From [Actinobacillus] rossii (GTDB taxonomy: Bacteria; Pseudomonadota; Gammaproteobacteria; Enterobacterales; Pasteurellaceae), in contig UFRQ01000003.1 in NCBI GenBank assembly GCA_900444965.1, positions 2,418,001 through 2,482,000 of the forward strand: a stretch of DNA of 64,000 bases, read 5' to 3'. Positions 20,016-29,426 of the stretch are shown in pieces (position 1 is the stretch's first letter; every line of letters starts with the position of its first letter). The position numbers and the translations under genes were made by a program. Under the pieces are notes generated by a model that saw only the letters and a list, made by a program, of their open reading frames with translations, searched no databases and was not told the origin of the DNA.

Positions 20016-21386
20016 ATGACTTTTAAACCTGAACTTCTCTCCCCCGCGGGTACGTTGAAAAATATGCGTTATGCCTTTGCTTATGGCGCTGACGCGGTTT
20101 ATGCCGGGCAGCCACGCTATAGCTTGCGTGTACGTAACAACGAATTTAATCACGAAAATTTGAAAATCGCCATTGATGAAGCCCATCAGTTAGGTAAGAA
20201 ATTTTATGTGGTGGTGAATATTGCGCCCCACAACTCCAAACTTAAAACCTTTATTAAGGATTTGAAAGTCGTGGTCGATATGCAACCTGACGCATTAATT
20301 ATGTCTGATCCGGGCTTGATTATGTTGGTGCGCGAAAACTTCCCGGAAATGGATATTCATCTGTCGGTACAAGCCAATGCGGTTAACTGGGCGACAGTGA
20401 AATTTTGGAAACAAATGGGCTTAACCCGTGTGATTTTATCGCGCGAATTGTCATTAGAAGAAATTGAAGAAATTCGTGAGCATGTGCCTGATATTGAGCT
20501 CGAAATTTTCGTACACGGTGCATTATGTATGGCCTATTCAGGACGTTGTTTGCTTTCGGGCTATATTAATAAGCGCGATTCGAACCAAGGTACTTGTACC
20601 AATGCTTGCCGTTGGGAATACAATATGCAAGAAGGCACAACAGATGATGTGGGCAATATTGTACCAAAATATGAACCTGAAATTGACGTGAAAAATGTGG
20701 CACCAACCTTAGGGGAAGGGCAAACGACCGATAAAGTGTTCTTATACACGGAACCACACCGTCCTGATGAGCAAATGACTGCTTTTGAAGATGAACATGG
20801 TACCTATTTTATGAACTCAAAGGATTTACGTGCGGTACAACACGTAGAGCGTTTAACCAAAATGGGCGTGCATTCACTAAAAATTGAAGGTCGCACAAAA
20901 TCATTTTATTACTGCGCACGAACGGCTCAAGTTTACCGTAAAGCCATTGATGACGCTGCAGCAGGCAAGCCTTTTGATGAAAGCCTGTTAAGCACCTTAG
21001 AAAGTCTTGCACACCGTGGCTACACCGAAGGTTTCTTGCGCCGTCATAACCATGATGAATATCAAAACTACGATTACGGCTATTCTATCTCTGAACGCCA
21101 ACAATTTGTGGGTGAATTCACAGGTAAGCGCAACGACTTAGGGATGGCTGAAGTTGCCGTGAAAAATAAATTTTTATTGGGTGACGAAGTAGAAATGATG
21201 ACCCCAAAAGGCAATGTTGTATTCCAAATTAACCGTATGCTAAATCGCAAAAATGAACTCGTTGACGCCGGTCTTGGTGATGGGCATTTTGTATATTTAG
21301 ATGTACCTGAAGATGTGGAATTAAATTATGCACTATTAATGCGTAATTTAAGCGGAACAAATACACGAAATCCGCATCAAAAATAA
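20016..21386 (+). CDS. trhP: tRNA hydroxylation protein TrhP (U32 family, formerly YegQ)
   Basis: The 456 residues carry the U32 fold: ELLSPAGTLKNMRYAFAYGADAVYAG at the start, the signature EIFVHGALCMAYSGRCLLSGY, and NQGTCTNACRWEY with the Cys ligands, plus the C-terminal collagenase-like domain. TrhP is needed for prephenate-dependent 5-hydroxyuridine formation at tRNA position 34, the step before cmo5U. The start is the ATG at 20016; no better upstream start is seen. It is convergent with htpX. Confidence 0.94.
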   Translation: MTFKPELLSPAGTLKNMRYAFAYGADAVYAGQPRYSLRVRNNEFNHENLKIAIDEAHQLGKKFYVVVNIAPHNSKLKTFIKDLKVVVDMQPDALIMSDPGLIMLVRENFPEMDIHLSVQANAVNWATVKFWKQMGLTRVILSRELSLEEIEEIREHVPDIELEIFVHGALCMAYSGRCLLSGYINKRDSNQGTCTNACRWEYNMQEGTTDDVGNIVPKYEPEIDVKNVAPTLGEGQTTDKVFLYTEPHRPDEQMTAFEDEHGTYFMNSKDLRAVQHVERLTKMGVHSLKIEGRTKSFYYCARTAQVYRKAIDDAAAGKPFDESLLSTLESLAHRGYTEGFLRRHNHDEYQNYDYGYSISERQQFVGEFTGKRNDLGMAEVAVKNKFLLGDEVEMMTPKGNVVFQINRMLNRKNELVDAGLGDGHFVYLDVPEDVELNYALLMRNLSGTNTRNPHQK

Positions 21387-21395
21387 TAAAGGTTA

Positions 21396-21424
21396 AAAAA
21401 GGCAAACTAAAAGTTTGCCTTTTT
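21396..21424. terminator. Bidirectional terminator between trhP and htpX
   Basis: AAGGCAAACT (21399-21408) and AGTTTGCCTT (21412-21421), flanked by A and T runs, between convergent genes. Confidence 0.85.
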
Positions 21425-21434
21425 ATTTGGGAAA

Positions 21435-22286
21435 TTATAAGTTTCTTAAAGCTGCAATTCGTTTTTCTAATGGCGGATGGCTCATAAAGAACTCTTTGGC
21501 TTTACCATTAATCATCATAGCATTCAGAGAACCAGGCAATTCTTCCGGCGAATGAACACGTTGTAAACGTTCTAAAGCTGCAATCATTTTTTCTTTTCCT
21601 ACTAATTGAGCAGAACCCGCATCCGCACGAAACTCACGATAGCGAGAGAACCACATAGCGATAATCGTTGCTAATACGCCAAATACGATCTCAAGCACCA
21701 TTGAAACTAAGAAATAAGTTCCCGAATTTTGGCTTTCTTCATTATCACTATTACGACCGTTGGCTACCACGCTAGCAATGATGCGAGATAAAAAGATTAC
21801 AAAGGTATTTAATACGCCCTGTAATACAGTCATTGTAACCATATCACCATTAGCAATATGAGACACTTCGTGAGCTAAAACGGCTTCAGCCTCATCTTCT
21901 GTCATCGTATTGAGTAAACCACTACTTACTGCAACTAAGGAGTTATTTTTTGTTGCACCTGTGGCAAAAGCATTCACATCAGATGAATAATAAATTGCGA
22001 CATCGGGCATCGGAATGCCTGCTTGTTGTGATTGACGCGTAATTGTCTCGACCAACTAACGTTCTGCATCATTACGTGGCGTTGTAATAATTTCTGCACC
22101 AACGGATTTCAAGGCAAGCGTTTTCGACATAAATAACGAAATTAACGAGCCTGCAAAACCGAAAAGCATAGACATGATTAAAATACCGCCTGTGCTATTT
22201 CCAGCAATACCTGTTACGTTTAAAATAATCCCCAATACAATCATCACAGCGAAGTTTGTAGCAAGGAAAAGTAGAATTCTCATCAT
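21435..22286 (-). pseudogene. htpX: Protease HtpX, interrupted by an in-frame amber codon
   Basis: The gene reads [22 protein letters not shown] through two N-terminal membrane spans to RNDAER, then TAG at 22058-22056. It continues in the same frame with [19 protein letters not shown]. Family members have Trp at this place (R-W-L-V), so a single G-to-A change (TGG to TAG) explains the stop. Downstream the zinc-protease motif HEVSH, two more membrane spans and the C-terminal [14 protein letters not shown] are intact; total length is 283 codons. HtpX is an inner-membrane M48 metalloprotease that degrades misfolded membrane proteins alongside FtsH. A second start near 22055 would give a 206-residue fragment without the first membrane spans. 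Confidence 0.9.
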
Positions 22287-22476
22287 ATAGTTCGTTCTCC
22301 GAAGTTAAAATATTAGTGTAGAAACCGTCGGAATTATAATAAATGTGAGAATTGAAAGAAATGGGATTTTGGTAGGTTTTGGCTTTTATTGAAATCGAAA
22401 TACTAATTGTAAGTTAAGTACAGTTGGGAAAACATAACTTTTTGTCTATCTTACAAAAGCTATACGACAAAAAGCA

Positions 22477-22506
22477 AAAAGCCATTATCTTTCGATAACG
22501 ACTTTT
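22477..22506 (-). terminator. tRNA-Ser terminator
   Basis: On the minus strand the 13-bp stem (two G-U pairs) closes a GAAA tetraloop and is followed by a T-rich GCTTTTTG. It begins 10 nt downstream of tRNA-Ser. Confidence 0.8.
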
Positions 22507-22516
22507 CTGAATAAGA

Positions 22517-22606
22517 TGGCGGAAGAACTGAGATTCGAACTCAGGGTGGACTTGCATCCACGCCGGTTTTCAAGACCGGTGCATTCAACCGCTCTGCCAT
22601 TCTTCC
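22517..22606 (-). tRNA. tRNA-Ser (anticodon UGA)
   Basis: Ninety nt including the encoded CCA (22519-22517). The acceptor stem GGAAGAA/TTCTTCC carries discriminator G. The anticodon TGA at 22572-22570 sits in loop CTTGAAA, a long variable arm (GTGGATGCAAGTCCAC) marks a serine tRNA, and the T arm has GTTCGAATC. It reads UCA and other UCN codons. Confidence 0.97.
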
Positions 22607-22827
22607 GCGGTTAAGTGCGGTGAAATATAATATAGTTTTGATTACGCGTAAACTAATTTTTCTCAAATTTTTGCTAGGAGACGATATTTTGCTCAAATTG
22701 ATGAAAACACAAACATTTTCTACAAATATATTTTGACATTTTTGTGATTTAACTTTAATTTAACAACTGAGCGTGTTTATTGTTATAAACACTTCTAATT
22801 TTTTCTCTATTTTTATAAGGAAAGACT

Positions 22828-23499
22828 ATGCAGCAATCACGTATTGTTTTTGATACCCGCGAGCAATCGACGTCATTACTTCAAACACATAAAGTGTTAC
22901 GTAACACTTACTTTTTACTAGCGTTAACGCTAACATTTTCTGCTGTTGTAGCATACATTTCAATGTCATTAGGATTACCACGTCCCGGTATTATTGTCAC
23001 TTTGGTTGGATTCTATGGTTTATTATTCTTAACCAATAGCCTTGCCAATAGTGGTGCAGGTATTATTGCTACCTTTGCGTTTACTGGTTTCCTAGGTTAT
23101 ACCGTTGGTCCGATCCTAAATATGTATATTGGCGCAGGCTTAAGCGACTTAGTTGTATTAGCCTTAGGGGCAACTGCTGCTGTATTCTTCGCCTGTTCGG
23201 CTTATGTCTTAACCACGAAAAAAGATATGTCATTCCTTTCTGGTATGATGTTTACTCTATTTATTGTGTTACTTGTAGGTATGATTGCGAATATTTTCTT
23301 ACAAATTCCTGCACTACAAGTCGCAATGAGTGGTTTATTCGTTATTTTTGCCAGTGCTGCAATTTTATTTGAAACCAGTAATATCATTCACGGTGGTGAA
23401 ACAAACTATATTCGCGCAACCGTCAGCTTATTTGTTTCAATTTACAATTTATTCATCAGTTTATTGAACCTACTTACTCTCTTCAGTCGAGATGAATAA
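22828..23499 (+). CDS. yccA: BAX inhibitor-1 family membrane protein YccA
   Basis: The 223 residues contain seven hydrophobic segments starting at about residue 28 ([20 protein letters not shown]). The BI-1 family C-terminal motif [23 protein letters not shown] ends with a span and an acidic tail. In E. coli YccA is a substrate and modulator of the membrane protease FtsH. That is relevant because htpX, a partner in membrane protein quality control, is broken just upstream. It is followed by its own terminator. Confidence 0.93.
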   Translation: MQQSRIVFDTREQSTSLLQTHKVLRNTYFLLALTLTFSAVVAYISMSLGLPRPGIIVTLVGFYGLLFLTNSLANSGAGIIATFAFTGFLGYTVGPILNMYIGAGLSDLVVLALGATAAVFFACSAYVLTTKKDMSFLSGMMFTLFIVLLVGMIANIFLQIPALQVAMSGLFVIFASAAILFETSNIIHGGETNYIRATVSLFVSIYNLFISLLNLLTLFSRDE

Positions 23500-23517
23500 G
23501 TCAATCTTACCACTAAT

Positions 23518-23540
23518 AAACGCCCCATTTTGGGGCGTTT
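23518..23540 (+). terminator. yccA terminator
   Basis: AAACGCCCC and GGGGCGTTT around ATTTT, followed by TTAC, 18 nt beyond the yccA stop. Confidence 0.8.
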
Positions 23541-23561
23541 TTACACTGAAATATCATCAAT

Positions 23562-23891
23562 ATGTTAACTGTCAATAATATTCAAATTGAAACTGATCCA
23601 TCCGGCTATTTAATGAATATGGCCCAATGGAACGAAGATGTTGCACGTGCAATTGCGGAAAGAGAAAACTTAGTATTAACAGAAGCTCATTGGGAAGTGA
23701 TTTATTTCGTACGGCATTTTTATGAAAAATATAAAACATCGCCAGCCATTCGTATGCTTGTTAAAGCTATGGCTGATAAATTAGGTGAAGAAAAAGGAAA
23801 TAGCCGTTATTTGCAACGATTATTTCCTGATGGTCCTGCTAAACAAGCGACTAAATTAGCGGGATTACCAAAACCCGCAAAATGTTTATAA
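23562..23891 (+). CDS. tusE: Sulfurtransferase TusE (DsrC/TusE family)
   Basis: The 109 residues have the DsrC fold signature ([63 protein letters not shown]). The penultimate cysteine (KCL end) receives the persulfide sulfur from TusBCD and passes it to MnmA for 2-thiolation of tRNA wobble uridine. The order yccA-tusE-acyP matches the E. coli yccA/yccK/yccX group. Confidence 0.95.
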   Translation: MLTVNNIQIETDPSGYLMNMAQWNEDVARAIAERENLVLTEAHWEVIYFVRHFYEKYKTSPAIRMLVKAMADKLGEEKGNSRYLQRLFPDGPAKQATKLAGLPKPAKCL

Positions 23892-23896
23892 CAAAA

Positions 23897-23933
23897 AAGT
23901 GCGGTCAAAAAGCCAATATTTTTGACCGCACTT
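23897..23933. terminator. Uptake-sequence dyad terminator between tusE and acyP
   Basis: AAGTGCGGTCAAAA (23897-23910) pairs with TTTTGACCGCACTT (23920-23933) as a 14-bp stem between convergent genes. Both arms are extended uptake sequences. Confidence 0.8.
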
Positions 23934-23942
23934 AATATGAAC

Positions 23943-24215
23943 TTAATGTTCAATTTTAAAATCAATAAATTCCCGTTCCCCTACATATTCTTGCTCGATA
24001 ATACGATCAACTCGTGCAGCAGGAGAACCTGTTTTTAACCACTGACGCAATGCAGCAATCTGGTTCTCAATTCCCACGGCAATCACTAAAACTGAACCAT
24101 CAGAAAGATTTTTCACACTACCACTAAGCATTAACTTTTGGGCTTGTCGCGTCGTATAAAAACGAAAACCAACACCCTGTACTCGACCATAAATCGTAAA
24201 TTGCCTTTTTTCCAT
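23943..24215 (-). CDS. acyP: Acylphosphatase
   Basis: The 90 residues match the acylphosphatase fold. GRVQGVGFRFYT holds the phosphate cradle and catalytic Arg at 18, and VKNLSDGSV holds catalytic Asn at 36. The enzyme hydrolyses acyl phosphates in the cytosol. It is convergent with tusE. Confidence 0.95.
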   Translation of the reverse strand: MEKRQFTIYGRVQGVGFRFYTTRQAQKLMLSGSVKNLSDGSVLVIAVGIENQIAALRQWLKTGSPAARVDRIIEQEYVGEREFIDFKIEH

Positions 24216-24359
24216 AGCTTACTCCCGTATTTCGCTCAGAAAATTGTGTTTTTTTAACTCTAGGTATTTTCATTTACTAAAAATTAGCATAGCATACCAA
24301 TTAACGCTTTGATATGGAGCGTAAACTTTAAATTTTAGATATCCTTGGAAGGAGTTATT

Positions 24360-25025
24360 ATGAAATTTCGTTTAGCTGCCATCACGGCTGCGACATTGCT
24401 AGCGAGTTCTGCAAGTTTTGCTGGTATGGTAACTAGCTCGTCAAACATCGACTTTTTAGCTATCGATGGTCAAAAAGCAAGTAAATCACTATTAAAAGAG
24501 ACACGCTCGTTCAATATCAATGACACAAACACACACCAAGTGGTTGTACGCGTAGGTGAAATTGTTCGTTCAGGTTCTGACCGCACTTTATTTGAGAGCG
24601 ATCCTATTGTAGTAACTTTCCAAGGCTCAACAGAAGATATCCAAATTTCTGCGCCGAAATTATCGAATGAACGCGACATCGAAGCCTTTAAAGCAAATCC
24701 TAAAATCAGTGTGAAAACCGTTTCAGGCACTGAAATCGCGACTAAACAAGATTACTTAAAACAAGAAGGTTTCTTACCAAACGTTAACTTAGCAGAAAAT
24801 CTTTCTGACTATAACTCATCTGGCGCACCAGCAGCGGTCGCAAGTTTAGCTACAGCAACGATTCCTGCTGCGGTTGCAACGGTTGGCGCAAACGGTAAAG
24901 TACAGAAAGGTAAAGTAACTGTTCAAGGCGAAAATGCGGCAGAACAAATGTTGCAATATTGGTATCAACAAGCAGATAAAGAAACACAAAAACGTTTCTT
25001 GGATTGGGTGAAAAAACAAAAATAA
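24360..25025 (+). CDS. YccT/DUF2057 family exported protein
   Basis: I place the start at ATG 24360, six nt after the strong site GGAAGGAG. The 221 residues begin with a signal peptide (KFRLAAITAATLLASSASFAG, cleavage near residue 22). The mature part has the DUF2057 pattern (IDFLAIDGQKASKSL, THQVVVRVGEIV, LFESDPIVVTFQG), then a long Ala-rich and Gln-rich C-terminal stretch ending YWYQQADKETQKRFLDWVKKQK. E. coli YccT (CsgI) restrains curli formation. Curli genes are not visible here, so its job in this organism is uncertain. It neighbours mgsA, as in E. coli. Confidence 0.87.
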   Translation: MKFRLAAITAATLLASSASFAGMVTSSSNIDFLAIDGQKASKSLLKETRSFNINDTNTHQVVVRVGEIVRSGSDRTLFESDPIVVTFQGSTEDIQISAPKLSNERDIEAFKANPKISVKTVSGTEIATKQDYLKQEGFLPNVNLAENLSDYNSSGAPAAVASLATATIPAAVATVGANGKVQKGKVTVQGENAAEQMLQYWYQQADKETQKRFLDWVKKQK

Positions 25026-25044
25026 TCCCGAATAAAACCTTGAG

Positions 25045-25069
25045 AAAAAGTGAGCCTAGCTCACTTTTT
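25045..25069 (+). terminator. Terminator after the yccT-like gene
   Basis: AAAAAGTGAGC (25045-25055) and GCTCACTTTTT (25059-25069), loop CTA. Confidence 0.8.
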
Positions 25070-25102
25070 ATTTATTACGCTCGCATTGAATAGGGAATAA
25101 AT

Positions 25103-25561
25103 ATGGAAACGACAACACGAACATTACAACCTAGCAAACGTATTGCTTTAGTGGCTCATGATCATCGTAAAGCAGAGTTAATAAACTGGGTTAAAAATCA
25201 CCGCACTTTATTAGAAAAACATGAACTCTATGGCACCGGGACAACTGGGAATTTAATTCAACAAGAAACTGGGTTGGCTGTACACGCTTTATTAAGTGGT
25301 CCTATGGGTGGAGATCAACAGTTAGGTGCGATGATTTCAGAACTTCGTATGGATATGATGATTTTCTTTTGGGATCCAATGAATGCGGCGCCACACGATC
25401 CTGATGTAAAAGCTCTAATGCGTATTGCAACGGTTTGGAATATTCCCGTTGCGCTAAATGTGGCAACAGCGGATTTTCTTATGTCATCTACTGCATTAAA
25501 TCAATCCGTGGAAATTAACATCCCTGATTACGACAAATACTTAAAACAACGTCTAAAATAA
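25103..25561 (+). CDS. mgsA: Methylglyoxal synthase
   Basis: The 152 residues have the methylglyoxal synthase motifs: [17 protein letters not shown], the phosphate-binding [21 protein letters not shown], and the catalytic Asp region [18 protein letters not shown]. It converts dihydroxyacetone phosphate to methylglyoxal and phosphate, a bypass when phosphate is short or sugar phosphates build up. An uptake core lies inside it at 25201. Confidence 0.97.
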   Translation: METTTRTLQPSKRIALVAHDHRKAELINWVKNHRTLLEKHELYGTGTTGNLIQQETGLAVHALLSGPMGGDQQLGAMISELRMDMMIFFWDPMNAAPHDPDVKALMRIATVWNIPVALNVATADFLMSSTALNQSVEINIPDYDKYLKQRLK

Positions 25562-25588
25562 CCGCACTTTTTGTACGATGGGAACAAA

Positions 25589-26044
25589 ATGGCTTTAATC
25601 TTAAATATTCTAAATTTTGTGTTAGGTGGCTTTTTAGTCACTCTCGGTTGGTTAATCGCGACAGGGGTAAGTGCCTTGTTAGTCATCACTTTACCCTATT
25701 CTCGTAGCTGTTGGGAAATTACCAAGATGTCTTTTATGCCATTTGGGTATGACACCATCCACGTAAAATTTTTAGAGCCCAAAACCTCAACACAAAACGC
25801 AATGGGCTCAGTCTTAAATTTACTCTGGTTTATATTATTCGGTTGGTGGCTTTGTCTTGCGCACATTTTTCTCGGAATTGTCCAATGTTGTTCAATTATT
25901 GGTATACCAACAGGATTAGCACATTTTAAATTAACCCGTATTTCTCTTTTTCCAGTAGGACAACGGGTCGTGACAAAAGAAATGGCTCAACTCGCACGCC
26001 AATATGCTGCCGAAAAAGAATTTGAGTTAAAACGAAATGCTTAA
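25589..26044 (+). CDS. yccF: YccF family inner membrane protein
   Basis: The start at ATG 25589 follows GATGGGAAC and begins MALILNILNFVLGGFLVTLGW; the six upstream codons are not conserved. It has 151 residues with two YccF domains: ITLPYSRSCWEITKMSFMPFGYDTIHV, then LWFILFGWWLCLAHIFLGIVQCCSIIGIP and PVGQRVV. It is predicted to span the membrane two to four times. It overlaps yccS by 8 nt, so translation is probably coupled. The function is unknown. Confidence 0.92.
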   Translation: MALILNILNFVLGGFLVTLGWLIATGVSALLVITLPYSRSCWEITKMSFMPFGYDTIHVKFLEPKTSTQNAMGSVLNLLWFILFGWWLCLAHIFLGIVQCCSIIGIPTGLAHFKLTRISLFPVGQRVVTKEMAQLARQYAAEKEFELKRNA

Positions 26045-28178
26045 TGCCAAAGTTATCGCAAGTTTGCCTATTTTTATTGCTGTCAATATTGCGGCGATAC
26101 TGGTATGGCAACTTAATATTTCACAATGGAGTATACCACTTATTCTTGGTATCATTGCTGGCAGTCTAGTGGATCTAGATGACCGTTTAAGTGGTCGTTT
26201 ACGCAATATTTTCTACACGTTACTGGCTTTTTCCGTTTCATCACTCACTGCACAATTTTTCATAAACCAGAGCATCGGCTTTATCTTAGCAATGACGGCT
26301 ATGACATTTATGCTGACAATGCTTGGTGCAGTTGGGCAGCGTTATAGCACTATCGCATTTGGTGCGCTTGTTGTGGCACTTTATACCACGCTTACGTTCT
26401 TGCCAAACATGCCTTGGTATATTAATCCTAGCATGATTCTATGCGGTACATTGTTATATGGTATGATTGCCGTCATTGTACATTTACTCTTTCCAAACCG
26501 TCCCGTACAAGAAAGTGTCATTCGCTCTTTTTTAGCACTTGCCGATTATCTTGATGCTAAATCGGACTTTTTCGACCCTGATGATGTGGAATCGCTTGAA
26601 CAGAAACAAATTGAACTTGCGATGAAAAACAGCAATTTAATTGCCGCATTTAACGTAACACGTAATGCACTATTTAATCGTATGCGCGGTCAACATCGCC
26701 AAGCCCATACAAATAAAATGTTACGTTTTTATTTTGCAGCCCAAGATATTCATGAACGCGCCAATTCTGCTTATATAAATTATGAAAAATTAGCGACTCA
26801 ACTTAAAAATTCAGATTTAATTTTCCGTATGCAACGTTTGTTAGAATTGGAAGCTCAGGCATGTAGAGACATAGCCTATAGCTTACAACAAAATCAAGAT
26901 TACCAGTATAACAAACGCCTTGATCGCGTAGTGCAAGGGATCGTGCTTTCCTTTGAGCTTTACACCAAAACACAAAATACGCAGTCTCAAGAAAAAATTG
27001 TTCAATCTATCCGCACTTTACTTGAAAACTTACAAAATATCGACTGGCAATTACGTCATTTAGAACAATCGCAACGCCGTGAAGAACAAAATGAACGCGC
27101 GCAAATTTATACTGAGAATATCACTGGGTTAGGTAATATTCTCGCTCGTATCGCCAGCCACTTTACACTCAACTCACAGCTGTTCCGTCACGCCATTCGC
27201 CTGTCTATTGTCGTTTTTCTGTGCTGCTTACTTGTTGAAATTTTTAATTTACAGCTTGAGCGGGGCTATTGGATTTTGTTAACAGCTATTTTCGTATGTC
27301 AACCTAATTACTCTGCGACTAAAGTGCGTCTAAAACAACGTATTATAGGTACGGTACTTGGTGTGCTTGTGGGCTCATTCTTACCTTATATGACTTCAAC
27401 TATTGAAGCTAAACTGGCGATTGTTGTCATCAGCAGCACATTATTTCATTTTTTCCGCAGCAACAATTACAGCTATTCGACATTTTTTATTACTATTCAA
27501 GTATTAGCAAGTTTCGATATTATGGGTTTTAATATTTATGATGCAACTTTACCACGCTTTATCGACACCCTAATTGGCGCGGCACTTGCATGGTGTGCGG
27601 TTTCCTTTATTGCCCCAGATTGGAAATATTTACAACTTGATAAGGTAAGTCATCAAGCAATTTTAGCGGATGCCAAATATTTATTGCATATCATTAGCCA
27701 TCTCCAATTCGGTAAAAGCAATGATCTACAATATCGAATCGCTCGACGAAATGCCCATGAGAGCGCAATGGCACTCAGTAATACTATCTCGACGATGAAC
27801 AGTGAGCCGCAAAAATACGCCTCTTATTTAGCTCAAGGATTTGAGTTAGTGCAAATTAATAGTACATTGCTTAGTTATATTTCGGCATTAGGAGCTTATC
27901 GCCAAAATATGATAAAAATTACCCAAGATAGCGAATTTCTCAGTGAATTTTATCCTATTGCCAAACGAATTATTGAGTTACTGGAAAATATCCAACAGAT
28001 AGATGCACAGCAATTTAATTTACAATATCACGATATTGAGCAACATCTAAAAGGATATTCTGAACAAAATGAAAAACAAAACCGCTTTCATTTTGCTACA
28101 CCATTACAACAATTAGTCATGATCTTACAGGCATTGCAACCTCTATATCACACCATAAATAAAAAAGGACAAGCATAG
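26037..28178 (+). CDS. yccS: YccS family membrane protein (FUSC-type)
   Basis: The 713 residues have two membrane blocks, at about residues 5-160 and 385-525, each with several spans, separated by a long helical cytoplasmic domain rich in Gln and Glu (coiled-coil likely at residues 180-370). This is the YccS/YhfK layout of the FUSC aromatic-acid exporter superfamily. It is translated with yccF. The transported substrate is not known. The stop codon TAG (28176-28178) lies in the loop of the terminator. Confidence 0.92.
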   Translation: MLNAKVIASLPIFIAVNIAAILVWQLNISQWSIPLILGIIAGSLVDLDDRLSGRLRNIFYTLLAFSVSSLTAQFFINQSIGFILAMTAMTFMLTMLGAVGQRYSTIAFGALVVALYTTLTFLPNMPWYINPSMILCGTLLYGMIAVIVHLLFPNRPVQESVIRSFLALADYLDAKSDFFDPDDVESLEQKQIELAMKNSNLIAAFNVTRNALFNRMRGQHRQAHTNKMLRFYFAAQDIHERANSAYINYEKLATQLKNSDLIFRMQRLLELEAQACRDIAYSLQQNQDYQYNKRLDRVVQGIVLSFELYTKTQNTQSQEKIVQSIRTLLENLQNIDWQLRHLEQSQRREEQNERAQIYTENITGLGNILARIASHFTLNSQLFRHAIRLSIVVFLCCLLVEIFNLQLERGYWILLTAIFVCQPNYSATKVRLKQRIIGTVLGVLVGSFLPYMTSTIEAKLAIVVISSTLFHFFRSNNYSYSTFFITIQVLASFDIMGFNIYDATLPRFIDTLIGAALAWCAVSFIAPDWKYLQLDKVSHQAILADAKYLLHIISHLQFGKSNDLQYRIARRNAHESAMALSNTISTMNSEPQKYASYLAQGFELVQINSTLLSYISALGAYRQNMIKITQDSEFLSEFYPIAKRIIELLENIQQIDAQQFNLQYHDIEQHLKGYSEQNEKQNRFHFATPLQQLVMILQALQPLYHTINKKGQA

Positions 28179-28189
28179 TGCTTGTCCTT
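28165..28189 (+). terminator. yccS terminator overlapping the coding end
   Basis: AAGGACAAGCA (28165-28175), loop TAG (the yccS stop codon), TGCTTGTCCTT (28179-28189), followed by ATTTTTG. Confidence 0.85.
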
Positions 28190-28205
28190 ATTTTTGCTAA
28201 GTAAC

Positions 28206-28763
28206 CTATTCTGTTTCGTCTAGTTCATCTGCCATTGCAGCTAAAATTTCACGACTTAATAAGGCAAGGGCGCGGTAAAACGGTAATCTCGCTTTCGTTT
28301 CTACTTTTGCCAAAAATTTAGTCGCACATGGCAGTAAAAATTGTTCAAAAAGTTGGCGTTGAGCTTCTACTGAATCAAGATTATCTTCAATCCAAGATGC
28401 AGTGAGAAAAACTAACCCAAAATGATCCGCATTTTCTACTTCTGGCATAGCACGTTCTCGCCGGAACGCGATAAAATCATCGACATTCACGCCATAATCT
28501 GAAATTCTCATCGAAACCGCATTCTCTTGTTCAAAAAGAAAAGTATATTCAGTTTGTAGCACTTCAGTTTCAATCGGCATTTGTAAACTATCAATTGCGG
28601 CTTGACTTTCTTTGTCTGTATCTAATGCCCAAATTTGCTCAAGCCCCTTTTGTTGTAACCAAGAAAATATCCCTGCCAGAATAGCATCACTCGGCGAACG
28701 ATAAAAAAGGTTACCAAATAATCGGCTAATCAAGGAAAAATTATTTAAGGTTTGTTCTGACAT
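28206..28763 (-). CDS. TorD/DmsD family redox-enzyme chaperone
   Basis: The 185 residues are all-helical with the TorD family pattern: LISRLFGNLFYRSPSDAILAGI at the start, the central EYTFLFEQENAVSMRISDYGVNVDDFIAFRRERAMPE region, and DHFGLVFLTASWIEDN. Family members bind twin-arginine signal peptides of molybdoenzymes (DMSO or TMAO reductases) and hold them until cofactor is loaded. Which enzyme it serves cannot be told from here. It follows recR with a 3-nt gap, so it is in the ybaB-recR operon. Confidence 0.82.
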   Translation of the reverse strand: MSEQTLNNFSLISRLFGNLFYRSPSDAILAGIFSWLQQKGLEQIWALDTDKESQAAIDSLQMPIETEVLQTEYTFLFEQENAVSMRISDYGVNVDDFIAFRRERAMPEVENADHFGLVFLTASWIEDNLDSVEAQRQLFEQFLLPCATKFLAKVETKARLPFYRALALLSREILAAMADELDETE

Positions 28764-28766
28764 AAA

Positions 28767-29369
28767 TTATCCTAATTCTCGACGCCCTAAAAAGGAATGA
28801 GTTAAAGTTGTACCATCTACCATTTCAAGTTCTCCGCCCACGGGGATACCATGAGCAATACGGCTAACCTTTATACCTTGTTGAAAACAAAGCTCAGCAA
28901 TGTAATTTGCTGTTGCATCCCCCTCAATGGTTGGATTAGTGGCCAAAATGACTTCCGTGAATGTCTCTTGTTGCAAACGTTGTTGCAATAAATCCAGTCC
29001 TATTTCTCGTGGACCAATACCATCTAGTGGTGACAAATGCCCCATTAATACAAAATAACGACCAGAAAATTGCCCTGTTTGCTCAATAGCTTGAATATCT
29101 GCCGGCATTTCTACCACACAAAGCAAGCCCGAACTCTGACGACGTGGATTGCTACAAATATTACAGATATCTTCTTCCGTAAAATCACGACAATGACGGC
29201 AATGCCCAATTTTTGACATTGCCTCAGTTAATGCCCTTGCCAAATTCATCCCACCACTGCGATTCCGTTGTAATAAATGATACGCCATACGTTGTGCTGA
29301 TTTAGGACCAACACCGGGTAAACAACGAAGATTTTCAATAAGGCTTTCTAAAAGTGGACTACTTTGCAT
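28767..29369 (-). CDS. recR: Recombination protein RecR
   Basis: The 200 residues have an N-terminal helix-hairpin-helix ([17 protein letters not shown]), a four-cysteine zinc motif ([16 protein letters not shown]), a Toprim domain ([20 protein letters not shown]) and the C-terminal Walker-B-like end. With RecO and RecF it loads RecA onto SSB-coated gaps. It lies downstream of ybaB and 3 nt upstream of the TorD-like gene. Confidence 0.98.
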   Translation of the reverse strand: MQSSPLLESLIENLRCLPGVGPKSAQRMAYHLLQRNRSGGMNLARALTEAMSKIGHCRHCRDFTEEDICNICSNPRRQSSGLLCVVEMPADIQAIEQTGQFSGRYFVLMGHLSPLDGIGPREIGLDLLQQRLQQETFTEVILATNPTIEGDATANYIAELCFQQGIKVSRIAHGIPVGGELEMVDGTTLTHSFLGRRELG

Positions 29370-29387
29370 AAAATTCCTTAAAAATAA

Positions 29388-29408
29388 ACCGCACTTTGAA
29401 AGTGCGGT
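29388..29408 (-). repeat. Head-to-head uptake cores between ybaB and recR
   Basis: ACCGCACTTT (29388-29397) and AAAGTGCGGT (29399-29408) are inverted with a single base between them. The stem could form with a few central bases open. It lies inside the ybaB-recR intergenic gap and may partly terminate transcription between the two genes. Confidence 0.65.
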
Positions 29409-29426
29409 GAAAATTTAAAATGTTTT

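Noticed and set aside
22056-22058. Selenocysteine or programmed recoding at the htpX stop
   Set aside because: The codon is TAG, not TGA, and relatives have Trp there. A simple nonsense mutation is the better reading.
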